From the NCBI GenBank assembly GCA_025201365.1, contig JAIXMF010000187.1, positions 1-25,450 of the forward strand: DNA of 25,450 nucleotides. The letters run 5' to 3'. Both the position numbers and the translations under genes were made by a program. Shown here piece by piece: positions 16,993-25,450 of this stretch. The stretch comes from Syncephalis plumigaleata. Its lineage: Eukaryota > Zoopagomycota > Zoopagomycetes > Zoopagales > Piptocephalidaceae. Position 1 is the first letter of the stretch, and every line of letters begins with the position of its first letter. Below the pieces are notes generated by a model. It had not been told where the DNA came from and ran no database searches. It was given only the letters and a program-made list of their open reading frames with translations.

Positions 16993-18633
16993 TTAGTCCT
17001 TTTGTTCCGTCATCATTAGACCCTCTTCGGGAGAGGATGGTTTGAGCGCGGATGGGTACATGTCCTCATCTTCACCGGACAACTCCTCGAGTGTTTTGCC
17101 GGCAGTCTCCGGAATGAAGAAGGTGAACAACAGACCGATGAACATGAACACGGCGAAGATGATGATAAGCTCGGGGACGAACTCGTTCTTGCCACCAATG
17201 TTCTTCATTTGGGAGAAACCGACTTGGGCCACGATGGCACCCAATTTACCAGAGGCAGCCGAGATACCATGAGCCGTTGATCGGTAACGAGTAGGGAACA
17301 CCTCGCCTGGCACGATAAAGGTGGTTGTGTTGGGACCAAAGTTCTGGAAGAACTGAGTGAGCGTGAATATAACAATGAACAACACAATACTGGTGTCGCG
17401 AATGGCGTTGAAACCGATACCCATGATGAGGAAGAGAACCGTAAGAATGGCAAAACCACCCAATTGAATACGCTTGCGTCCGATACGATCGACGAAGAAC
17501 ACGGTGACCCAGTAGCCGGGCACGGTACCAAGGAGAGCGATGATGATGTTACCGACAGACGAGGTGAACAGGTCGCGATACGGCGAGCTATGATCGACGA
17601 AGCCCATGGCGTTAAGGATGATGGCGTTATTGAGACCGGTACCGTAGAAGGCGACGTCCAAAGCGAACCAGGATAGCGAGGTACCTAGGAGCACCTTGAG
17701 ATTGGCCCATTTCGAGAAGTGAGCATAGAAATCGCTCCATGATGCCTTGGGACGTGCTTTGGCGTGATCTTGTGCCACTTGAGCGGCAGCAGCAACATCT
17801 TGCGCATGTTGGTCCGTGTCCTTGTTGAGCACGTTGCCGATATCCTTGGTAGCCTTGGTGAGGTCATTGTCAATGTCCATGGTGTAGCGTGGGGTCTCGG
17901 GGATCGTCATCCGGAAGTAGATGGCCACTAGACCGGGAATGGCACCGACACCAATACAGATACGCCAGACGTAGTCAAAGTTGTACACATCCTCCTCGAT
18001 GGCGTTCTTGAAGGCAGCCACAGTGATGGTGGACACGATAGCCGCGGCCAGAATACCGAAACCTTGCATGGCAAATACGGCGGCAATCATGGCACCACGT
18101 CGCTTGGTGGTGGCAAACTCGGCGGTGATGACGGCCGAGAGTGGGTAGTCACCACCGACACCAATACCGAGGATGAAACGCCAGATGATGAGCATGGTGG
18201 TGGCACGGATACCACGTACTGCATCAGCGGCAAATGCCGATGTGATCGTGAAGACGACAATCATCAAGAGCTCGATACCGTACATCTTCTTACGACCAAG
18301 ACGATCGGCCAGGTAACCGAAGAAGAGCTGACCCACTAGTGTACCAACGGCGGCCGACACCTTAAGTCCAAGATCGATACTAGGCGGGACCGTGTTGTTA
18401 TTGTCGGCGAAGTAAACGTAGCCGAGCATCTGTACGACCAAGTTGATGATGAACAAGTCGTAGGCATCGGTGAAGAAGCCAATACCGGAAACGATACAAG
18501 CACGGATGTGGAACCAGCCAAATTTGGCGTTGTCGATCTCGGCCAATGCTTGACGACGTCGTTCGCGAGCATCCAAGGGCTGCGTCGTGGCCATCATTAC
18601 TTCAGACATGTGGTCTTGTTCGGCGGCTGACAT
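16993..18633 (-). CDS. PHO84: High-affinity inorganic phosphate:H+ symporter, PHO84 type (MFS)
   Basis: An intronless 546-residue transporter that brings phosphate in with protons at the plasma membrane. It shows the twelve-helix major-facilitator layout, with a long soluble loop at about 250-312 between the halves. The family signature GIGVGGDYPLSA lies at 156-167. D56, D162 and D326 match the aspartates that contact phosphate or protons in the crystallised fungal PHO84 homologue, and LADRLGRKK (108-116) is the usual MFS loop. IPETAGKTLEEL (507-518) is the usual end of the last helix. The tail is short and acidic. Codon choice looks more C-ending than in neighbouring genes, as expected of a highly expressed gene. 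A TATA box lies about 335 bp upstream, with signs of an intron in the leader. Confidence 0.96.
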   Translation of the reverse strand: MSAAEQDHMSEVMMATTQPLDARERRRQALAEIDNAKFGWFHIRACIVSGIGFFTDAYDLFIINLVVQMLGYVYFADNNNTVPPSIDLGLKVSAAVGTLVGQLFFGYLADRLGRKKMYGIELLMIVVFTITSAFAADAVRGIRATTMLIIWRFILGIGVGGDYPLSAVITAEFATTKRRGAMIAAVFAMQGFGILAAAIVSTITVAAFKNAIEEDVYNFDYVWRICIGVGAIPGLVAIYFRMTIPETPRYTMDIDNDLTKATKDIGNVLNKDTDQHAQDVAAAAQVAQDHAKARPKASWSDFYAHFSKWANLKVLLGTSLSWFALDVAFYGTGLNNAIILNAMGFVDHSSPYRDLFTSSVGNIIIALLGTVPGYWVTVFFVDRIGRKRIQLGGFAILTVLFLIMGIGFNAIRDTSIVLFIVIFTLTQFFQNFGPNTTTFIVPGEVFPTRYRSTAHGISAASGKLGAIVAQVGFSQMKNIGGKNEFVPELIIIFAVFMFIGLLFTFFIPETAGKTLEELSGEDEDMYPSALKPSSPEEGLMMTEQKD

Positions 18634-18747
18634 GTTGTCTTGATGAATAAGAAGCGAGAGGATAGAGAATTAGGAAGGAACGGCAAACGTAACAGAAAGT
18701 GTCGCTAATACGGACACGACGTGATAGGTATGCTATGAGGAGTGAAC

Positions 18748-18768
18748 CTGCAATCAATTAAAAAAAGA
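18748..18768 (-). other. Candidate 3' splice site of a leader intron, PHO84-like gene
   Basis: On the minus strand a run of seven T followed by AATTGATTGCAG ends with AG at 18749-18748, 115 nt upstream of the ATG and downstream of the TATA box. It resembles a strong acceptor better than most true ones in this window. Possible donors (GTAC, GTAA) lie between 18800 and 18865, so a short 5'-leader intron is plausible. Confidence 0.4.
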
Positions 18769-18966
18769 TAATGAAATAAAATTCAGCTTAATCGTTGACG
18801 CAATAACAATTATTACGACAGTACGTGTTTGCTAAAATATTAGAGTGTTTTGCACGCAAGTACGCGGCACAAAGCGCGCGTATTAGGAGAACCGAAAGGT
18901 AAGAGAAAAGCGTTGGTTGGAAAAAGACCACACCGAACCACGACGGGGAGTGACATTGACCATGGG

Positions 18967-18974
18967 CTTTTATA
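18967..18974 (-). promoter_or_regulatory. TATA box of the PHO84-like gene
   Basis: TATAAAAG on the minus strand, about 335 bp before the start codon. The transcript would begin near 18940 with a leader of about 300 nt before any splicing. Confidence 0.6.
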
Positions 18975-18982
18975 GAGTTTCC

Positions 18983-19014
18983 CATCGCTGATGTCGCTGA
19001 TAGTGGCAGCGATG
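18983..19014. promoter_or_regulatory. Inverted/direct CGCTG repeats upstream of the TATA box
   Basis: CATCGCTG (18983-18990) and CAGCGATG (19007-19014) form perfect 8-bp inverted arms. A third copy, TCGCTGAT, lies between them at 18994-19001. The cluster is 9-40 bp upstream of the TATA box, the right place for an activator or repressor. It is not the Pho4 site CACGTG. Confidence 0.4.
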
Positions 19015-21568
19015 AGATTTAGGAGTTAGAAAAAGGGTCGGACTGCTCTCTGACTCTGACCCCGTATGTGCGCGGTTTGTATGGTTCGGGCAAACGCGGA
19101 GCTCTCTTCAAAACATGGGAGCATTCGAACTGGTTAACCTACTCATTACACACGCTCTCTCTCTCTGTCAGTTAGTGAGTAGAAGCCATTCCCAATCTCA
19201 ATTACCGCAAAGGAATGATTAATTAGGAATGTCGACTGCTCACACATCAGTTGCCTTATTGATTGGCTAAATTTTATCTTGTACGCAGATCCGCTTATCA
19301 GTTACAAGCGAATAGACGATTGGCGGAATAAACAAACGTCGTGTAATGGAATATTCGATAGCGTGGTACGGTAAGTCAAGTCACCGGTGCTGTTGTAACA
19401 GTGGTAATGTGAATACCAGCAACAATGCAAATAATGTACGAGAGAACGAGATCACAAATGGCAATGGGAAAGTTACTGCTGTTATTATTGTTACTGCTAA
19501 TAATCATACTAATCATTTACACATGATTCTACCATGATGATACTGATGTGAAAGAAATAGTAATAAAATTAATAGTATATGATGATATTCAGTCTCATAA
19601 AAAATAAAAAATAGATAAATGCTTGTGAGCTTTGTCCTATAATACAGGATAGTACAGGCAGTAGTGGAGATTATCCACTATCCGTTTCAGTTTGTACATG
19701 CTTATTTTTGTGAGCGAGTGAGTGAACGAGTGTGTGCGTGGGTGGGTTAATGCAAGATAATATGCCGAGCACAGGCGATGTTCATTCGACAAATGACGTT
19801 ACTTTTTTCCTGCACTGTCATAGACAATCTACGCCTATTTGTCATGCCTCTCGTTCATTTGTCAGTGAATAGGTTACGGCCCATGCTAGTGTAGCCATGT
19901 TCTTCCAACCTGTCAGATGAACATTCCTATAACCATGGCCATTTACCTGTTTAGACGCTACTCCTCGACTGATAACAATAATGTGCCGCCCAGTTTCACT
20001 TGTCGTTTTCAGGTAGGACCCGAATAACGAGTCATTGGCATGCTGCATCTGGCAAGTGAACATTATTAACTTGGCAGTTAACCCGCCTTACTTGTCCTAT
20101 TGTCATTGAATCTGCCGTTTTCTTTTTGGCTATTAGCACGTGAATATCACACGTCGCAGCTGTAATAATAATGAGAATGATGATCATCACCGCTTAAGGA
20201 CAACTAGCTAAATTGACCACTATCGTATGATATTCCAATGTAATGACTGAGGCTTGAATAGAATTATCTAGAAGACACAAACGCGACAATCTAGAACGTT
20301 TGTAGATACTAGGTGTGTGTGTATGTGTACTCACTATTAATGATGTCATACACGGAGGAGAGGAACGTAAAACATCCGCTGTCGTTTAGAGATAATGGTA
20401 AGACTATGATGGGTTCACATGATCAACTAGTACCACTTTCAAACGTGTATCTCCTCAAACAACGAGATTCATCTACGCTCCTCAGTCGTAATAAAAATAA
20501 TAATAAAATATAAGGACAATGCCAATGTTGCTAGTTCATACAATACAAGATAGCCTGTAACATTGTTATAAAATCTAAGCATTATTTCCTGTAGCAAACC
20601 ATTGAATCTATATATACTGGCATCATTCTCGTAGCACTTGATACATTGTCACTATGGATGAGACATGCAAACACACATGAACAGTAATAGTATCAGCATT
20701 GCATAGGCATTGTCACCATTGTCAGACAACAAATGAACTGTTTCGTTTGTTGCTTCCTCTCTCTCTTTTTACTCTACTCTATTCTATAATTAATCCTTGT
20801 TACTCATTCTCTCGAAATGCAATCAGATCCATAAATATCCTCAAACGTCTATTTATGTATTCATTAGTGAAACAGGTATTGGTGCATTAAAATACTAAAA
20901 TACCAACATGTGATTTTGTAAATAGAGGCGCACATCTACGATTCACCACTATTATAATCTAATTGAAGTGGGGAGACATGCTCATTGCTTTTCATGTTTA
21001 CTGGGAAGATTCATAAGCAATCCACTAAGCAAATAGTGCGCAGTTGACTTTTTGTGACTCCGTCCAATTCGCGCAACAACATTTTCATATCATCTTTAAC
21101 ATGTATTGAAAGAAAAAGAAGAAACAATCGTGTCTACTAATACACATTGTAGCATTATAATAATTACATGTATGAACATGTCTACTACAATCAGTATCGA
21201 TCATTCCACGTGTGAAATTCTTGTAATAAGATGATGATGATGATGATGATGAAGGAGAGAGCGAGTGATCCTATCCACAATATTAATGCCAAGAAAGAGC
21301 AGCACTTTCTTCAAGTCAATAGAGTAGTCACCTTGAATGGAGAATGCTAATGGTGGATGGCGGGTTGGTGTTTCTGTTCATAAGACCAATCATGATTAAT
21401 AGCCCGCCTCGTTCAGATACAACGTCCGATATCCGTTTCTTTTTATAAAGCATCACACAACGCTCCTTCTCACTAAGTAAGTAATCTAGTTGGTTCATCC
21501 GTCTCATTCCTACAAACATACGCCGTGTATCCTTTCATAATATACAGAGAGAATAGTAGCAAGTAACT
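19015..21568. other. Gene-poor interval upstream of the PHO84-like and SVF1-like genes
   Basis: No frame here is convincing as a gene. The interval has a tandem TCTGAC pair near 19049-19060, a CT run near 19154, five TGTCA motifs on one strand between 19816 and 20105, CACGTG at 20137-20142 and 21207-21212, and (ATG)8 at 21231-21254. Short frames at 19346-19537, 19842-20063 (minus) and 20313-20513 carry no recognised domain. The long divergent spacing suggests regulatory DNA or an unrecognised noncoding transcript. Confidence 0.5.
21231..21254. repeat. (ATG)8 microsatellite
   Basis: Eight perfect units about 315 bp upstream of the SVF1-like start. Confidence 0.9.
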
Positions 21569-22821
21569 ATGCCTCCTACCACGCCATCCGATGATCAAAT
21601 GCTCGTGAAAGCCTTCGATAGTATTGACTCGCCGACAGAGTTAGCCGGTCGACTTACCACTAAGGACTTGCAGTGGACCGCAATCTCCAGTGCTTGTTCG
21701 GAATCGCAAACGATCTACACGATGACCGAGGACAATGCTCTATTCTTCATTCAGTTAGCCTACGCTAATGCAGGGTAAGTATTATGGTTAACCAGTAGCA
21801 AATAATAGACTAGGAGACAGATATATAAAATATAGCTTGTTAATATCGTCGTCTATCATTGTCAGCATTACTATTATTACTATTATCCAATACTTACCTG
21901 ATATCTATATCTATATGTATATACAGCTTCGGTACTAATATTCAAGTATCCTACCGTTACTTCCAGCCAGCGAGCAACACCAACATCTTTGGCACGCATA
22001 CTTGCTCCAATAGCGACTATAAACTATCGGATGATCGATTGTCGGTCGATTGTCGCCCCGTTAGTATTCATCTTAATGAAGCTGCTGACACATACAAGGT
22101 TTCATTCCATCAGGATAAGGAGCAGATTGACTTTACAATTACCGTACAAGATCGTGGCTTTACCCTGGGCAAGGGACGTACCTACTATGGCAAGGGAGAG
22201 AACGCACCCTATATGGCTCATCGTTGGTGGCCACGTTGCACGGTAAAGGGCGTGGCCATTCTAGACGGTCAGATGCGTACGCTAGATGGACGAGGCACCT
22301 TCATTCATGCCTTCGCCGGTATGAAACCACACACCGCGGCCAGCAGTACTAATCTCGTGCTATTCCATTCATCACGCGTTACACTTTCATTGATGGAGTT
22401 TACGCCGCCACGTCATTTCAACGAGGAGAACCTTCTACAAGGAGCGATCGTGCTTGATGGCGCACTCTTGGCGGTAACGGTGAAGAACAAGCTTGAACTA
22501 TTGGACGAGGAGGTGGATGATAGATCAGGCTACGCGGTACCTAGACGTATTCGTATTCACTGGAGTGGTCATACAATCGAGGAGACTTCACGCAAGGTAG
22601 ACGTTACGACAGAGGCATCACTAACAGTGCTAGCGGGTTGTATCGATATTCTGGAACAACTACCCTGGCTTGTACGTCGACTAATCCAGGCACTAGTGGC
22701 TAAGCCTTACGTCTATGAATGGCTGCAAGAAACGAAAACGCAACTGCGTATTGATGATGAATTGATCGAGGAGACGGGTCACTTACTATTTGAACGGGCG
22801 TATATTAATCACAAAATATAA
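21569..22821 (+). CDS. SVF1: SVF1-like protein (survival factor 1 family), 2 exons
   Basis: Exons 21569-21774 and 21927-22821 give 366 residues; the 152-nt phase-2 intron has donor GTAAGT and acceptor CAG. The join restores AYANAGFGTNIQVSYRYF. The segments KDLQWT (32-37), SQTIYTM (46-52), TYYGKGENAPYMAHRWWPR and RGTFIHAFAGMKPHTAAS are typical of the Svf1 pair of lipocalin-like domains. In yeast, Svf1 aids survival of oxidative and cold stress and carries ceramide from the ER to the Golgi. It is shorter than yeast Svf1 (481), and the membrane-binding amphipathic N-terminal helix of that protein is not visible here. A TAG lies in frame 12 nt upstream of the ATG. AATAAA is at 22841-22846. The family call is from motif recognition. 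Confidence 0.85.
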
Positions 22822-22935
22822 TCATCTTTATTGAAATATTAATAAACCGTACAAGTTCATTAGAAATCATTTATTCATAGACATATTTATACATAAGAAA
22901 GTAGTAGTAGTAGCATTATTGATTATTATACGCGG
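22822..22935. terminator. Shared 3' region of the SVF1-like and ASK1 genes
   Basis: The convergent stops are 114 bp apart. AATAAA lies on the plus strand at 22841-22846, and on the minus strand at 22875-22870 and 22832-22827. The signals overlap so that each mRNA should run into the other. Confidence 0.6.
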
Positions 22936-25208
22936 TTAATCAGACGAATGCAATGACCATTGTATATTCCATGCTTGTTGCGGATCTTGATGTCTATCGA
23001 CAAAACGACGTCGTACTAGCAGATCGACTAGGAGGGTAATACGATCTGTACCAAAGTCGGGCAGTAATTGTTCCAATGCAGCCATATCCTACGTAGATTA
23101 CATGCAGAATAAGCATTCATGTATAATGATCAATTAGAATAACATTACCAGTAATTGATTTGCATTATCTTGGAAGGCTCTATACAACTGTTGTAACTGA
23201 AGTGATCCTGGTGGTTTCTAATACGGGAACAATGAATTAATCAGATGTACACCCTCATTATGCACCTTCTACTTACCTGGAATGCACTTGGAAATAGGGA
23301 GAGATCAAATGTTGTCGATGCTTCTGATGTGGCAGTAGCGGCTGCTGCTGAATTATCAGTTTGATGCTGTGCTATATTTGGATTCACTTGCATCATGGTA
23401 GTCTTCGTATTAGTAATGGCACTGGATGGAATGTTGCTTATTTGACTTTGCTCATTAATGGCCGACGCACCGAATGACCTGTCATTCCCCTGTGTAAACT
23501 GCAGTTGTTGCGGTTTCCGGAATGGCATAGGAGTCGAGGAGAGTTCGGGAGACCAACGACCGGATTTACGATTTGGCTGCTGTACAGCTTGATTACTCGT
23601 CATAGCATGCGATTGCTCCTCCATGGAAATATCCTCATCGCTCATGTGCTCCTCTTGCTCCATAGCCATCATATCATCCTTGAAGTCAGCGAACAACGGA
23701 TTAGCTGGACGATCGGGCATCTGGTCCATACGTAGCAGTTGTTTACGAGCCGACTCGATCACCGGCGTATTAGGCATGGCGAGTAAAGCATCAATATCAT
23801 CAATATCCGTGACAAACTGCTCTAGACTCTGTCCGGTGACTATAGAACCACCGGTATTACTAGGTTGTCCGCCCAGTGTTGATCCCTCCTTTCCAGTCTG
23901 TTGTCGACGTACGAAACTAGGCACACCATTTACAGAATCATATGGTCTACTCTGCTGATTGCTATTAGCGTTATTCTTACCAAATAGCACGCCACCACCA
24001 GCCATAGAGGATTCGAATGGATTGTCATGTGCATTGCTTGCAGCGGATGCACCGCGATTGCCCTGATTAGCCATGGTGGTCTCCTGCATCCTAGTAAGGA
24101 ATTCGGTGTTGGACGGGCTATTAGATCCCGGTGATATCTCATCGATAATCGCGTCCACTGCCGTACGACCCGGTGTCTTGGCAATGGGAAGCGTGAACTG
24201 TAACGTGACAGGAGGCGAGTTCATCTCGAGATAACGATCGGTCGAGTCGCCCACCTCATCCGACTCGTTTGCTTTGAACTTCTTGTTGATATAGTTGCCG
24301 GTAGTCACAGCATCAACATCATCCTCATCTTCGGATGTGGTAGCATCGGAACACGGCGTGGCAACATCGAATAATGTATGATGATCACGACGTGGTGTCA
24401 TGGTCTGTCGTTTCAGTTGATTATTGTTTATATTAGCCTTGGTATTAGCTGTAAGCACCTGCTGAAGTAGACGTGGTGTACTGGCCATCTTAGGCGGACG
24501 TGCCTTAAGAGGAGTGGCGCGTAGCATCGAATTGCCCGCATGCAATAAACGAAAGTGTAGCAATGGTGGATCCATGGATGTACTCCCTGAACCATGGCTC
24601 AAATGCGATGCCTGATATTTACCAGGCTGTTCCCGGATCGAGGAGAGCACCGATGCTGAAGCGACACTTGTACCGACTGGCTCTTCCGCTATTGCTCGTG
24701 ATAAATTGGGTCGAACTGGCGTATAGGCTATCGAGGAGGTATCGTAGTCGTTATCCATGTTGGCGGATGCATCGACTGCAATTGGTGTCGAGTTCGACTT
24801 GTCTTCATGCTGCGATAATGCACGACTGTATTCAAGGCGTGTCGAGAGTTCGGCACGTTCAGAGCGATCGGGTGAATTAGTGGTTTCCGTAGGAGAAGGC
24901 GGTAATGGAATAGACGCCTTTTGACTGGATTCCAACGACTCGAAGAACCTGAGCCATGCCTAGTGTATGCGTACACGTATATAGATATATTAGCAAAAGT
25001 AAACAAGCCTCATTAGCATGCTCACCTGTGAACCCTCCCAGATTTTAATCGATATATCACCAAACTTGCTAACACGCGGTAATAGCTTGGTAGCCACCGT
25101 GTTATGGCAGGCTGCAAAGTTATGATCAATCTGCTGTAGAGTCAGCGTGATATTCTGCTCGACTAGCTCTAAATGAGCAGCCAGATCAGCAGAGGTTGGT
25201 TGCGACAT
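22936..25208 (-). CDS. ASK1: DASH/Dam1 complex subunit Ask1, 4 exons
   Basis: Ask1 is part of the DASH ring that couples kinetochores to spindle microtubules. Exons 25208-25026, 24959-23277, 23217-23149 and 23088-22936 give 695 residues; all four are in phase 0 and the introns are 59-66 nt. The conserved Ask1 helix region fills residues 8-70 (LELVEQNITLTLQQIDHNF, then KIWEGSQ), joined across intron 1 to AWLRFFESL. A long, apparently disordered linker follows, with about 15 Ser/Thr-Pro sites, five of them full CDK consensus (SPDR, TPVR, TPLK, TPRR, TPGR). A short conserved patch SPPVTLQF, followed by KTPGR, is at 309-326. Two small final exons encode a folded-looking tail. It is more than twice as long as yeast Ask1 (292). 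I chose the ATG at 25208 because the family motif follows closely. Confidence 0.93.
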
Positions 25209-25450
25209 ATTGTGATCAATAAGAAGAAAGTAAGGGAAAAGCCTGTAAACAAAAAGTCGCGTGATTAGAGGCATCATCATTGTGGATTTCATTTGATCTA
25301 GCCATTAAAACTATGAAATTACCATTGTTTTTATTATAACATAATACCATGGTTAATGGGTCATTTCAACCAGCTAACTAGTAATATCATGATAATGATA
25401 CAGAGCCATGTCCAATGGTATATACCATTAAGTGGAGCATGTGTGGACAG
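25209..25450. other. Upstream region of ASK1 at the window edge
   Basis: AT-rich sequence holding the ASK1 promoter side. I see no other gene in it. Confidence 0.6.

Noticed and set aside
19346-19537. Small Asn-rich plus-strand gene
   Set aside because: The Asn-rich run follows from AAT-type simple sequence. There is no domain, and a GTAAGT-like site interrupts it.
19842-20063. 73-codon minus-strand gene
   Set aside because: No homology recognised and no supporting promoter or splice context; kept only as part of the gene-poor interval.
16803-21212. CACGTG sites (16803, 20137, 21207) as Pho4 sites for PHO84
   Set aside because: The first is downstream of the gene and the others are 1.5-2.6 kb upstream of its start; they are too far away to claim.

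Overview
The window is nuclear DNA of a fungus. The genes carry short spliceosomal introns (56-161 nt) with GTAAGT-like donors. The gene set is fungal in type: a DASH/Dam1 kinetochore subunit (ASK1), an SVF1-like protein, a PHO84-type phosphate transporter, a DUG3-like amidotransferase and a Ty3-type LTR retrotransposon. The divergence of the proteins from my recollection of yeast sequences, the many introns and the ATG/ATC microsatellites between genes suggest an early-diverging lineage (zoopagomycete or mucoromycete type) rather than a yeast. That placement is inference.

Layout. Positions 13-5604 hold one complete Ty3/gypsy-type element on the minus strand. It has two 310-bp LTRs identical by eye, a 4-bp target duplication and a single intact Gag-Pol reading frame. 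Then come argininosuccinate synthase (5947-7289, minus, 2 exons), a class II glutamine amidotransferase of the DUG3/YafJ type (7987-9481, minus, 9 exons including an 18-nt micro-exon), mannose-6-phosphate isomerase (10740-12318, plus, 3 exons), a MidA-like/PF02636 methyltransferase (12451-14039, minus, 3 exons), a mitochondrial PPR-type protein (14396-16405, plus), a PHO84-like phosphate:H+ symporter (16993-18633, minus), a 2.9-kb gene-poor interval, an SVF1-like protein (21569-22821, plus, 2 exons) and ASK1 (22936-25208, minus, 4 exons).

How the genes relate. This is ordinary euchromatin with housekeeping genes on both strands, not an operon or a metabolic cluster. Two convergent pairs (PMI/methyltransferase and SVF1/ASK1) have 3' ends only 132 and 114 bp apart, with poly(A) signals that make overlapping mRNAs likely. 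The methyltransferase and the PPR protein diverge from one 356-bp promoter region, and both have mitochondrial-type N termini, so they may be co-regulated. The argininosuccinate synthase and PHO84 genes lie behind recognisable TATA-like boxes.

The most unusual thing I see is in the retrotransposon. Its Gag start codon and first 27 codons lie inside the LTR, so the LTR carries promoter, start codon and open frame out to its edge, and the place where a primer-binding site should be is coding sequence. I found no CRISPR array, no convincing tRNA or rRNA gene, and no obviously new multi-gene system.
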